Assembly (NCBI RefSeq): GCF_003417065.2
Contig: NZ_QVLT01000028.1
Coordinates: 1 to 64,000, forward strand
Origin: Hymenobacter lapidiphilus
GTDB taxonomy: Bacteria; Bacteroidota; Bacteroidia; Cytophagales; Hymenobacteraceae
Direction of reading: 5' to 3'
Length of the DNA: 64,000 nucleotides
Part shown: positions 35,492 to 47,751 of the stretch, piece after piece
Layout: each line of letters starts with the position of its first letter
How positions within the stretch are numbered: the first letter of the stretch is position 1
Made by a program: the position numbers and the translations under genes
Notes under the pieces: generated by a model
What the model was told of the DNA's origin: nothing
What the model saw: the letters and a program-made list of their open reading frames with translations, nothing else
The model's database searches: none

Positions 35492-35983
35492 ATGCCCTTC
35501 GACTACAACCTCGATTTCACTGCCGTGGATTTCCGCCGCCACCCCGAGCTGTACCGGGTGGGCAAGGGCGAGCAGGGGGTACTGCTGGTGCAGCCCTATA
35601 AAGGCGAGATTCTGCCCCACTGGCGCTTCCGAACGCCCGAGGTGGCCCGGGAGTCGGCCGATACCATTTACGGGCTGTTTGAGGCCTACCTGAAGGCCTC
35701 CGACTTTGTGGGCGCCGACATGGCCCGCAAGTTTCTACAGATGGGCTATACCCGCGCCCGGCGCTACGCCAATCACCGCGGCGGCAAAAAGTACGACGGC
35801 CCCGTGCCCGACGACAAAAAGGGCCAGAGCGGGTCCCACGGCCGCGCCGAGCTGCCCCGCGCGCCCGAAGACCCTGTAAAAGCCGAAGCCGCTGCCATCT
35901 TCAAGGCCAAATGGGACGAGGCCCGCGCTAATCCAGACTACCAGGAGCAGCGCGCCGAGTTTCAGGAGCGCTATGGCAAATGA
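35492..35983 (+). CDS. DUF4385 domain-containing protein
   Basis: 163 residues from MPFDYNLDFTAVDFRRHPEL; the frame stays open 63 codons upstream into the candidate origin but without family similarity. Conserved DUF4385 segments: YRVGKGEQGVLLVQPYKGEI, LPHWRFRTPEVA, then FVGADMARKFLQMGYTRARR and YANHRGGKKY. The C-terminal 45 residues are charged and helical. Family function unknown; cytoplasmic. Confidence 0.88.
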   Translation: MPFDYNLDFTAVDFRRHPELYRVGKGEQGVLLVQPYKGEILPHWRFRTPEVARESADTIYGLFEAYLKASDFVGADMARKFLQMGYTRARRYANHRGGKKYDGPVPDDKKGQSGSHGRAELPRAPEDPVKAEAAAIFKAKWDEARANPDYQEQRAEFQERYGK

Positions 35984-36226
35984 GCCTCTTGTGAGCTGTT
36001 AGCTGACAGCGGTTAGCCCTTCGCTTTTGGCGTTTAGCCCATAAAGCCGTTAAGCGAGCCAAGGCAGATAACCTGACCTATTGGTTCGCCCGTACCTTTG
36101 AGTACTTGTTCAGAAACTGAGTCGGCGCAAACGCAAGCCCGGGAAGTAGCCAAGTAAAACAAAACCTATCAGCCAACCGCCGGTAGCTATGAGCTTAAAA
36201 AACCTTCACCCTTTTCCCTAGATACC
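35984..36226. other. Intergenic region with AGCTGTTAGCTGACAGC repeat
   Basis: At 35990-36010 the sequence gagctgttagctgacagcgg resembles the repeat units at 24090-24122 and 63570-63602. No gene seen. Confidence 0.5.
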
Positions 36227-36708
36227 ATGCAAACCCCCACCCAACCATCCAGCACCGATGAACATGAAATCCGCCTCGGCACCGGTATGGGGCCGCTCAA
36301 GTTCGGCGCTTCCCAGGACGAGGTTCGCTCGCTGATGGGCGAGCCCGAGGAGATTGAAGAGTCGGAAGATGACGACGAATTTGAGCACAGGCCTGGAACT
36401 ACCTCGACGAAGGCTACTCGCTCTACTTCGACCGCGAAGACGATTACCGCCTGAGCTGCATCGAAACCGACCACCCCGGCATCCGCCTCTACGGCGAAGC
36501 CATCCATGGCCGCAACCCCGAGCAGATTCAGGAGCTGATGCAGCGCCACGGCCACGAGCACAGCGAAATAGAGAAAATGGACACCGGCGAGATGCGCATC
36601 TCCTACGAAAAGGAAATGATTGACATGTATTTCGAAGATGAGGAGCTACAGTTCGTCAACTTCGGTGTCTTCATCGATGAGGATTTAGAGGTGCAATGGC
36701 CCTCCTAA
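36227..36708 (+). pseudogene. Small acidic hypothetical protein, frameshifted near 36390
   Basis: The first frame (MQTPTQPSSTDEHEIRLGTG, then GPLKFGASQDEVRSLMGEPEEIE) becomes Thr/Ser-rich noise after EFEHR and stops at 36454. A one-base shift at about 36388-36392 gives WNYLDEGYSLYFDREDDYR, LSCIETDHPGIRLYGEAI and on to DLEVQWPS, stopping at 36708. Adding one G reads EHRAWNYLDEGY and restores a protein of about 160 residues with an SmpA/BamE-like or SMI1-like pattern (G-hG...S-EV---hG-P). Function unknown. Confidence 0.75.
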
Positions 36709-36849
36709 ACGGCAGTTATCCACAAAATCCAGGTTTTTAGCTGTTGATAAGTTGATAACTTCTTCATTCCCCGTCTTTTCACAGCTTTAGTAATTAGTTT
36801 TAGGACGGTTGCCCCATTCTGACACTGGGCTGAAAAACAGCTATTCATC

Positions 36850-36886
36850 AAAAAAGCCGCCCCGGAATCCGGAGCGGCTTTTTGTC
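36850..36886. terminator. Bidirectional terminator
   Basis: aaaaaagccgc / gcggcttttt stem with inner ccgga / tccgg pairing and T-runs on both strands, between the frameshifted hypothetical gene and the convergent phosphate transporter gene. Confidence 0.88.
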
Positions 36887-36911
36887 TTATTCCGGGATGC
36901 TGCTAAGCAGA

Positions 36912-38317
36912 TTAGCCCGGCAGGATGGCGCGGAACAGCAGGAACAGGAGGCCCGACAGCGTCATGGTCACGGGCAGCGTGAGCACCCAGGCCAGGGCAA
37001 TATTGCGCACCATCACGGGGTTCACGTTTTTCACGCCCCTGCTGGCCACCATGCTGCCCGCAATAGACGAGGTGAGCACGTGGGTGGTAGAAGCGGCAAA
37101 GCCCAGCGCCGAGCTAATGCCAATCATGGAGGCCGTAATCAGCTCCGACGATGCGCCCTGGGCGTAGCTCAGATGCTCCTTGCCAATTCGCTCGCCAATG
37201 GTTTTCACGATGCGCTGCCAGCCCACCATCGTGCCCACGCCCAACGACAGCGACACGATGATAAATACCCAGGTGGGGGCGTAATCGGTGAACGACTTGA
37301 GTCCTTTCAACCCATCGTCGAGCGTCTGCCGGTCGCGGGTGCTCAAGCGGACTTTGTCGCTGTCTTGGATTTTTTTGGCGCGGTTAGAAACCAGTAGAAT
37401 ACCCTTGCGAAGATAGAAGCGGTCAGATTCCGGAATCTGTTCTACCTGCGTTTTACCTTCGAAAATACGGTCCAGTGCGTTGGTTTGTACCCGTATTTCA
37501 GCTACCATTTTCTGGTCTTCCTGGCTGAGCTCGGCCACGTTTACGCGGCTCATCACCTGCTCTACCCGCACGAGTGATTCGCGCATATCGAGCGGGTTTT
37601 TGGTGTGGTCGAGGGCGAAGTAGGTGGGCACAATACCGATGAGGACGAGCATAATCAGGCCCACACCCTTCTGACCGTCGTTCGAGCCGTGAAAATAGCT
37701 GACCAGCGTACAAGTAACTACCAGAATCAGCCGGATCCAGAGCGGTGGTGGCTTATGCTTGTGGGGCTCCTTGAAGATGGATTTGTTCTTAACCACCCGC
37801 CGTAGCAGAAACATCAGTAGAATAGTCAGGGTGAAACCGAAGGCCGGACCGAGGAGCAGGGCGATGCCGGTTTCACCCGCTTTGCCCCAGTTTACGCCCG
37901 AATTGACCACACCGGGCAGGAAACTATAGGCAATGCCCACGCCTAGGATGGAGCCGATAAGCGCGTGCGAAGACGAGGAGGGCAGCCCGTAGTACCAGGT
38001 GCCGATGTTCCAGATGATGGCGCCGATGATGAGCGCGCCTACCATGGCAATGCCGTGGTACACGTTCTGATCAACCAGACTCTCGACGGGCAGCAAATAC
38101 ACGATGCCCATGGCCACGGCTACGCCGCCGGTAAGCACCCCGATGAAGTTCCAGAACGCCGACCAGATAACGGCCACCCAAGGGCGCAAGGCATTCGTGT
38201 AGATGACCGTCGCCACGGCGTTGGCCGTGTCGTGGAAGCCATTCACGAATTCAAAAGCGCAGGCTGCTACCAGGCACAGACCAGCAGCATCAGCACATGA
38301 GGCTCTAAGCCGAACAT
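36912..38317 (-). pseudogene. PiT family inorganic phosphate transporter, N-terminus out of frame
   Basis: Inner-membrane phosphate permease. The main frame (444 residues from a GTG at 38246) contains the PiT signatures NGFHDTANAVATVIYTNAL and SYFHGSNDGQKGVG, about ten membrane helices and a central hydrophilic loop (about 225-310). The normal N-terminus lies upstream in another frame: ATG at 38315-38317 reads MFGLEPHVLMLLV, then stops; LCLVAACAFEFVNGFHD continues in the main frame. One extra C at about 38280 would join them into a 468-residue protein. If the indel is real, translation would have to start at the internal GTG and lose most of helix 1. No phoU-like gene is adjacent. Confidence 0.85.
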
Positions 38318-38525
38318 AGGGGAGGAGTTGGATGAGAAATCGGGAAAAATAAAACCCAAAGGTACTTTGACCCTTAAGCAGCGCAAGATTATGAAATTGT
38401 TACCGCACCAGTGCGAAGCCGGCTGAAGCGCTAAACGCAAGGTGGCAGATAAGGGTTGAAACCTGCGTCCGGACCACCGAAAAGCCTGTTTTGCGCCGGC
38501 TTGCGGTTACGGACAAGGCTTTGGC

Positions 38526-38533
38526 TACTTTTG
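38526..38533 (+). promoter_or_regulatory. glyS promoter -7 element TACTTTTG
   Basis: TAnnTTTG match 55 bases before the start, with a TTG at 38501-38503, 22 bases upstream, as a possible -33 element. Confidence 0.5.
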
Positions 38534-38587
38534 CCTGTCGTTGCGCGCTTCGTCCGCAGCAACCATTCCATCAACCCTACATCTGCC

Positions 38588-40111
38588 ATGAGCAACGCCC
38601 CCAAACCCGCCGCCGCGGCCACTACCGAAGGCACGCTGGCCAACATCGTGTCGCACGCTAAGGAGTACGGCTTCGTATTTCAGTCGTCGGAAATTTATGA
38701 CGGCCTGGCCGCCGTGTACGACTACGGCCCCAACGGCGTGGAGCTGAAAAACAACCTCAAGCAGCTCTGGTGGAAGGCCATGACCCAGTTGCACCAGAAC
38801 GTGGTGGGCCTGGATGCCGCCATTTTCATGCACCCGCTCACCTGGAAAGCTTCGGGCCACGTCGATGGCTTTTCGGACCCCATGATTGACAACCTCGACA
38901 GCAAGAAGCGCTACCGCGCCGACGTGCTGCTCGAAGACCGGGCCGCCGAGCACGAGAAGAACGGCGAGCTGGCCCGCGCCGAAACCCTGCTGGCCGAAAT
39001 GGGCCGCCTGCTGACGAGCGAGGACCTGCTCGGTGTCAAGCAGCTCATTATTGATGAGCAAATCGTCTGCCCCGTCAGCAAAACCGGCAACTGGACCGAG
39101 GTGCGCCAGTTCAACCTTATGTTCAGCACGCAGGTTGGCGCGGTGGCCGAAGATTCGAGTCAGATTTACCTGCGCCCCGAAACGGCCCAGGGCATTTTTG
39201 TCAACTTCCTGAACGTGCAGAAGTCAGCCCGCCAGAAGGTGCCGTTTGGCATTGCCCAGATTGGCAAGGCCTTCCGCAACGAAATCATAGCCCGGCAGTT
39301 CATCTTCCGGATGCGCGAATTCGAGCAGATGGAGCTGCAATTTTTCGTGCGCCCCGGCACCGAGGGCGAATGGTACGAGCACTGGAAAACCATGCGCCGC
39401 CGCTGGCACGAAGTAATGGGCCTGCCCGCCGACAAGCTCCGCTTCCACGACCACGACAAGCTGGCCCATTACGCCAAGGCCGCCGTTGATATCGAGTACG
39501 AATTCCCGTTTGGCTTCAAGGAAATCGAGGGCATCCACTCCCGTGGCGACTTCGACCTAACCCAGCACCAGGCCCTGTCGAAAAAGAAGCAGCAGTACTT
39601 CGACGCCGACATCGACCCCGAAACCGGCAAGGCCTACGGCAACTACGTGCCCTTCGTGGTTGAAACCTCAGCCGGCGCCGACCGCCTGTTCCTGGCCACG
39701 CTCTGCCAGGCTTATCAGGAGGAAACTATTACGGAGGGCGAAGGCGAGCAGCAGCAGACCAAAACCCGCACCCTGTTGCGCCTGCACCCAGCCGTGGCGC
39801 CCGTGAAAGCGGCCATCTTCCCGCTCGTGAAGAAGGACGGGATGCCCGAGAAGGCCACCGAAATCTTCAACAGCCTGCGCCACGACTTCCGGGTGATTAT
39901 GGAGGAGCGCGACGCCATTGGCAAGCGCTACACCCGCCAGGACCTCATCGGCACGCCCTTCTGCATTGTGGTGGATGGCCAGACGCTGGAGGATGACACG
40001 GTAACAGTACGCCACCGCGACTCGCGCGAGCAGACCCGCATGCCCATCTCGGAGCTGCACGGCTACATTGGCGAGGCCGTGAGCTTCTCACGGATATTCG
40101 AGCAGCTGTAA
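38588..40111 (+). CDS. glyS: Glycyl-tRNA synthetase (single-chain, alpha2 type)
   Basis: Charges tRNA-Gly. 507 residues from MSNAPKPAAAATTEGTLANI (44 open upstream codons excluded). Class II signatures: GFVFQSSEIYDGLAAVYDYG near the N-terminus, motif 2 FRNEIIARQFIFRMREFEQM, motif 3 GADRLFLATLCQAY, and a C-terminal anticodon-binding domain. This is the eukaryote/archaea-like alpha2 enzyme (GlyQS) used by Bacteroidota, not the alpha2beta2 type. A strong terminator follows. Confidence 0.96.
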   Translation: MSNAPKPAAAATTEGTLANIVSHAKEYGFVFQSSEIYDGLAAVYDYGPNGVELKNNLKQLWWKAMTQLHQNVVGLDAAIFMHPLTWKASGHVDGFSDPMIDNLDSKKRYRADVLLEDRAAEHEKNGELARAETLLAEMGRLLTSEDLLGVKQLIIDEQIVCPVSKTGNWTEVRQFNLMFSTQVGAVAEDSSQIYLRPETAQGIFVNFLNVQKSARQKVPFGIAQIGKAFRNEIIARQFIFRMREFEQMELQFFVRPGTEGEWYEHWKTMRRRWHEVMGLPADKLRFHDHDKLAHYAKAAVDIEYEFPFGFKEIEGIHSRGDFDLTQHQALSKKKQQYFDADIDPETGKAYGNYVPFVVETSAGADRLFLATLCQAYQEETITEGEGEQQQTKTRTLLRLHPAVAPVKAAIFPLVKKDGMPEKATEIFNSLRHDFRVIMEERDAIGKRYTRQDLIGTPFCIVVDGQTLEDDTVTVRHRDSREQTRMPISELHGYIGEAVSFSRIFEQL

Positions 40112-40132
40112 GCATTGCGCTAACGCAAGATG

Positions 40133-40168
40133 AAGGCCCCGTTCCAGTACAGGAACGGGGCCTTTTTG
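40133..40168 (+). terminator. glyS terminator
   Basis: aaggccccgttcc / ggaacggggcctt perfect stem with a short loop, followed by TTTTT. Confidence 0.92.
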
Positions 40169-40197
40169 TATCTTGGCAGACCTTCTTCTTGTCAGCT

Positions 40198-40431
40198 ATG
40201 CAGTATATCCACGACCGAATTACACTCGACCCGCACCTGTGCGGCGGTAAGCCGACCATCCGAGGGCTACGCCTGACGGTGCAGACGGTGCTGGAGTTTC
40301 TGGCTGCCGGCGACTCACCGCAGGATGTGTTGGAGAGCTATCCGTTTTTGGAAATGGCCGACATTCAGGCTTGCCTACGATTCGCATCCGAGAATCTGGC
40401 CCGGCAGAATTTTATCAGTTTCGCAGCCTAA
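40198..40431 (+). CDS. DUF433 antitoxin-like HTH protein
   Basis: 77 residues from MQYIHDRITLDPHLCGGKPT. DUF433 pattern: DPHLCGGKPTIRGLRLTVQT, VLEFLAAGDSPQDVL and a terminal winged-helix-like part. Such proteins pair with PIN-like toxins of the DUF5615/Mut7-C type. The gene is 21 bases upstream of exactly such a partner, so they form an operon and probable type II toxin-antitoxin pair. Confidence 0.88.
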   Translation: MQYIHDRITLDPHLCGGKPTIRGLRLTVQTVLEFLAAGDSPQDVLESYPFLEMADIQACLRFASENLARQNFISFAA

Positions 40432-40452
40432 GCCTAAGCAGTTCGGAGCGAG

Positions 40453-40788
40453 ATGGCCAAATACTTAATCGACGCCAATTTGCCGCACCGTTTTGCCATC
40501 TGGCACACGCCAGATTACGAATCGGTACCTGACCCTACGTGGAGCGATGAGCAAGTGTGGAAGTATGCCGTTTTACACAACCTCACTGTTATCACCAAAG
40601 ATGTGGATTACGAAGTATTGGTCGCGGCGCAGGCGCCGCCGCACGTTATCCGGCTCTGCATTGGAAATATGCGCCGCCGCGACTTGTGGCAGTTTCTGGA
40701 GCGAGTGTGGCCGGCCGTACTACAGGCCAGTGAGAAGCCCGGCGTGAGGCTGACGCGCGTTTTTGCCACTCATATTGAAACCACCTAA
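40453..40788 (+). CDS. DUF5615 PIN-like toxin
   Basis: 111 residues. PIN-like nuclease fold of the DUF5615 family: first acidic residue in YLIDANLPHR (Asp7), a second acidic group in WSDEQVWKYA, and ITKDVDYEVL (third Asp). The family is related to VapC RNases. Directly downstream of the DUF433 gene. RNA cleavage is inferred from fold only. Confidence 0.85.
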   Translation: MAKYLIDANLPHRFAIWHTPDYESVPDPTWSDEQVWKYAVLHNLTVITKDVDYEVLVAAQAPPHVIRLCIGNMRRRDLWQFLERVWPAVLQASEKPGVRLTRVFATHIETT

Positions 40789-40794
40789 TGGGCT

Positions 40795-40849
40795 AAAAAG
40801 CCGCCGGCCGGTCATCCTGAAGTCAGGGCGACCGGCGGCGGCTTTTTGG
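40795..40849. terminator. Terminator between TA pair and convergent gene
   Basis: aaaaagccgccggccggtc / gaccggcggcggcttttt long stem with minor bulge and T-runs on both strands. Confidence 0.88.
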
Positions 40850-40864
40850 CCCGCTAGGGGTTGC

Positions 40865-41263
40865 TTAGTTCTCGCTCAGCCACTGGGTGGCGTCGTGGCG
40901 GGAGGTGAAGTAGTTGAACTCGACCTGGGCCGGCGGCAGGGAGGAGGAGGCCAGCGAATTGCCAATCTGATACTGATACTGGCCTTCTGAAACGAGGGCG
41001 GCAATAAACAGGGACTGGTCTGGCTGCCGGGCTACGGCTTCGCCGAGCGGGGCCAGCAGCTCCTCCAGGTCGTCGGTGGGGGGGGCATTGCGCTTGAGGT
41101 CGAGTAGCAGCCTGCCAATGTTTTGGGCCAGCATTTCCTCCAGCGCCAGCTGGTAGGCCTGTCCAAATGAAACCGACAGGCCGGTAGCCGTGTAGCTCAG
41201 CAGCAACGTTGCGGAATCAGCGTCGAAGGTGAGGGATGTATCGGGCGAATGGTACAATACCAT
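40865..41263 (-). CDS. Conserved hypothetical protein, STAS/SpoIIAA-like
   Basis: 132 residues, MVLYHSPDTSLTFDADSATL. The alternation of strands and helices (LLLSYTATG, then a helix, NIGRLLLDLKRNAP, FIAALVSEG and a terminal ATQWLSEN helix) fits the small SpoIIAA-like/STAS-like fold common in Cytophagales. No catalytic residues or signal peptide. Divergent from the RND exporter gene, with a 235-base AT-rich region between. An anti-anti-sigma-like role is only a possibility. Confidence 0.62.
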   Translation of the reverse strand: MVLYHSPDTSLTFDADSATLLLSYTATGLSVSFGQAYQLALEEMLAQNIGRLLLDLKRNAPPTDDLEELLAPLGEAVARQPDQSLFIAALVSEGQYQYQIGNSLASSSLPPAQVEFNYFTSRHDATQWLSEN

Positions 41264-41473
41264 GCTGGTTTAAAATTAACAAGACAATATTAGGATAGTG
41301 CAATTAAAGATGATTGCAACCGTCTGAAAAAGCTGTGTTTACGAGAATTGCTGCGCAAAATGTTTCATATATTTCAAATAAAAAATATTTTATCTAAAAT
41401 AATTCTCGGCTGAAGCGGCTGGCCATCCGGCACTTACTGGCTGGCCAACGCCCGCTACCTGAACCGGGTTGCG

Positions 41474-41481
41474 TACCTTTG
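41474..41481 (+). promoter_or_regulatory. RND exporter promoter -7 element TACCTTTG
   Basis: Exact TAnnTTTG match ending 17 bases before the start codon, implying a leader of only about ten bases. Confidence 0.5.
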
Positions 41482-41498
41482 CTGCATTTTAACGGTCT

Positions 41499-43928
41499 AT
41501 GTGGCGGAATCTTGCCCTGTTTGTAATTAAGAATCGTCGGCTGCTCGTGGGGCTGCTGGCGGCTATTACCGTGTTCATGGCCTGGCAGGCGCGCAAGGTG
41601 GAAATGACCTACGATTTTGCCCAGGTAGTCGCACCCGACGATCCGGACATGGTGTATTTCCAGCAGTTCAAGCGCCAGTTCGGCGAAGACGGCAACGTGC
41701 TCGTGCTCGGCATGCAGGACAGCTCCGTGTACGAACTGGGCAAGTTCAACCAACTGCACCAACTCACCGACACGCTTAGCCAAGTGGAGGGCGTAAGCGG
41801 CGTGCTGAGCGTAACGCGGCTGCCGCGGCTCGAAAAAGATACCGTCAACCGCACCTTCCGGGCCGTGCCCATCTTTCAGGGCCCGCCCCGCTTCCAGGCC
41901 GAGCTCGACTCGCTGATGCGGGTGGTGAACGAGCAGCAGTTTTATAAGGGCCAGCTGATTTCGCCCACCACTGGCGCCACGCTGCTGGCCCTTACCATCG
42001 ACCCTAAATACCTCAATTCGAGCCGGCGCGAGGCCGTAATGGCTGAAATCCTGGGCCACGCCCACCGCTTCGAGAAGGACGCCCAGATCCGGCTGCACTA
42101 CGCCGGCCTGCCCTACGTGCGGGCCACCATGACCACCAAAGTGGCTTCAGAAATGAAGCTATTCGTGGGCCTGACCATCGTGATGATGGCCCTGACGCTG
42201 TTCATGTTCTTCCGGACGTGGTCGGCGGTGGTGTTTCCGCTGCTGATTGTGCTGATTGTGGTGACCTGGTGCATCGGGAGCATGGTGCTGATGGGCTACA
42301 AAATCAACCTGCTCACGGGCCTGATTCCGAGCATCATCATCGTTATCGGCATTCCTAACTGCACTTACCTGCTCAGCCGCTACCACTACGACTACCGCAA
42401 ATCGGGCAACCAGGTGCTGGCCATGACGCGGGTGGTGCGCAAAATCGGCCTCGTTACGCTGATGAATAACACCACCACGGCCATCGGCTTTGTGGTGTTC
42501 TGCTTCACCAACATTGCCATTCTGTTCCAGTTCGGGCTGGTGGCCACCATCAATATCTACGTCGCCTTTCTGGTGTCGTTTATTTTGATGCCCATCATCT
42601 TCACCATTCTGCCGCCGCCCACCACCAAGCAGCTGGAGCACCTGGAGGCCAAGCCGCTCATCAAGCTGCTGGAGTTTTTCGATTACCTGGTGCTGGAGCG
42701 CCGCCGCACGGTGTACCTGACGGCCCTGGCGCTGGCCGTGCTGGCGGGCGTGGGGGTGAGCAAGGTGAAGTCGGTATCGTATATGGTCGACGATTTGCCC
42801 AAAGATTCGTCGGTGAATTCCGACCTCAAGTTCTTCGAGCAGCACTTTAATGGCGTAATGCCGCTGGAAATTGTGGTAGACACCGGCAAGGCGAAAGGCC
42901 TGCTGAAACTCAAGAACCTGGAGCGCATCGACCGGCTCGAAAACTACCTGCGCACCCTGCCGGTTCTCACGAGCCCGGTGAGCGTGGTAACCGCTCTGAA
43001 GGCCTCCAACCAAGCCTTTTATAACGGCAGCCCCGAGTTCTACCGCCTGCCCGACAACTCCGAGAAGAACTACATCTTCAGCTACCTGGCCCGCTCGCAG
43101 AAGCAGCCCGGCGCCGAGGGCAACCTTACCGGCAAGCTGCTCCGCTCGTTCACCGACAGCACCATGCGGGAGGCCCGCATCTCGCTCAAAATTGCTGACA
43201 TCGGTTCGCAGAACCTCGACACGCTGCTCACCAACCAGATTCGGCCCCAGATTGACAAGATTTTCAAGGACACCGACCTCACCGCCCGCCTCACCGGCAC
43301 CACCATCATCTTCACCAAGGGCAACGAGTTCCTGATTGGGACGCTCAAAAACAGCCTGCTGCACGCGTTTATCCTGGTGGGCCTGGTGGTGCTGATTCTC
43401 TTCCGCTCCTTCCGGACGGTGTTCTTCGCGCTGTTGCCCAACTTCTTCACCCTGCTGCTCACGGGCGGCATTATGGGCTATTTCGGCATCCCACTCAAGC
43501 CCAGCACCGCCCTCATTTTCAGCATCGCGCTGGGTATCGATGGCGACAACTCCATCCACCTGCTGGCCAAGTTCCGGCAGGAAATGGCCAGCAACGGCCG
43601 CCGGGTGCGAGCCGCCATCAGCACCACGCTGAGCGAGGCCGGCACGAGCATGATTTACACCAGCATCGTGCTGTTTCTGGGCTTTTCGGTGTTTGCCTTC
43701 TCGGAGTTCGGCGGCACCAAAGCCCTGGGCCTGCTCATGTCGGCCAGCCTGCTTATCACCAACTTCTCTAACCTGATTCTGCTGCCCTGCCTGCTCGTTA
43801 CCTTCGAGCACGGTACCAACGAGGATATCATCGACCAGTCCAGCATTCGCCACTACGACGATAACTACCACGCCGAGGACGACGACCTGGAGCTGGATTT
43901 GGGACGGATGAAGCCCAATAAAAGCTAG
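41499..43928 (+). CDS. RND superfamily MMPL-type transporter
   Basis: 809 residues. Two repeats each with a leading membrane helix (NLALFVIKNRRLLVGLLAAI at the N-terminus; second at about 405-420), a large extracytoplasmic domain and five further helices. The sterol-sensing-like segment of the first half lies at about 225-370, and ALGIDGDNSIHLLAKFRQEM marks the Asp-containing helix of the second half. MMPL/hopanoid-type RND proteins export lipids or other hydrophobic compounds without needing an outer-membrane channel. No adaptor or TolC-like gene is adjacent. Confidence 0.9.
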   Translation: MWRNLALFVIKNRRLLVGLLAAITVFMAWQARKVEMTYDFAQVVAPDDPDMVYFQQFKRQFGEDGNVLVLGMQDSSVYELGKFNQLHQLTDTLSQVEGVSGVLSVTRLPRLEKDTVNRTFRAVPIFQGPPRFQAELDSLMRVVNEQQFYKGQLISPTTGATLLALTIDPKYLNSSRREAVMAEILGHAHRFEKDAQIRLHYAGLPYVRATMTTKVASEMKLFVGLTIVMMALTLFMFFRTWSAVVFPLLIVLIVVTWCIGSMVLMGYKINLLTGLIPSIIIVIGIPNCTYLLSRYHYDYRKSGNQVLAMTRVVRKIGLVTLMNNTTTAIGFVVFCFTNIAILFQFGLVATINIYVAFLVSFILMPIIFTILPPPTTKQLEHLEAKPLIKLLEFFDYLVLERRRTVYLTALALAVLAGVGVSKVKSVSYMVDDLPKDSSVNSDLKFFEQHFNGVMPLEIVVDTGKAKGLLKLKNLERIDRLENYLRTLPVLTSPVSVVTALKASNQAFYNGSPEFYRLPDNSEKNYIFSYLARSQKQPGAEGNLTGKLLRSFTDSTMREARISLKIADIGSQNLDTLLTNQIRPQIDKIFKDTDLTARLTGTTIIFTKGNEFLIGTLKNSLLHAFILVGLVVLILFRSFRTVFFALLPNFFTLLLTGGIMGYFGIPLKPSTALIFSIALGIDGDNSIHLLAKFRQEMASNGRRVRAAISTTLSEAGTSMIYTSIVLFLGFSVFAFSEFGGTKALGLLMSASLLITNFSNLILLPCLLVTFEHGTNEDIIDQSSIRHYDDNYHAEDDDLELDLGRMKPNKS

Positions 43929-43936
43929 CCTTTAGT

Positions 43937-44073
43937 CACCTCACCCCCTAGCCCCCTCTCCAAAAGGAGAGGGGGAACTAGTCTAAAAATTGAATTCGAA
44001 TCTAAATTCTAGCCCGTTGCATCTACTTCTAGTTCCCCCTCTCCTTTTTCGGAGAGGGGGCTAGGGGGTGAGG
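43937..44073. repeat. Long inverted repeat of CCCCCTAGCCCCCTCTCC type
   Basis: Arms 43937-43981 and 44029-44073 are complementary apart from two extra bases near 44050; each arm also folds on itself (cccctctcc / ggagagggg). It lies between the RND gene and ileS, ending 35 bases before the ileS start. Confidence 0.88.
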
Positions 44074-44108
44074 CGACCGTGAGGAGGCTGGAAATACTTA
44101 CCAACAAA

Positions 44109-47489
<3,381 letters not shown>

Positions 47490-47496
47490 GGCTGAG

Positions 47497-47529
47497 TTGC
47501 CAACGCCGGCTCCAAACCGGCGGTTGGCA
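47497..47529 (+). terminator. Hairpin after ileS
   Basis: gccaacgccgg / ccggcggttggc stem with one bulge. There is no T-run, so intrinsic termination is uncertain. Confidence 0.4.
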
Positions 47530-47751
47530 CACCGGCGCACAAAGCGTTGAGCCGGCCCCGAAATCGGGCTCAAAAGGGCACAAACCGACCATCAGTACAT
47601 ATACTGCCCGGCAAACAGTCGGGCTTCATGGCCACGGGACCAAGTCTAAAAATCTTCGTCCCTTTGTGCTACGAGAGGGAACGAGGCGTTAAGCTGACAG
47701 CCTGTCAGCACCGTACCCCGTTTCTCACTTTTAACCGCTCACTTCTCCTGA

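Noticed and set aside
42159..43871. 570-codon open frame on the minus strand across the RND transporter gene
   Set aside because: Composition (His, Gln, Glu-rich, no hydrophobic core) is that of the complement of a membrane-protein gene.
47490..47751. Searched for a TraR/DksA gene between ileS and lspA
   Set aside because: No frame with the four-Cys zinc finger is present in the 262-base gap.
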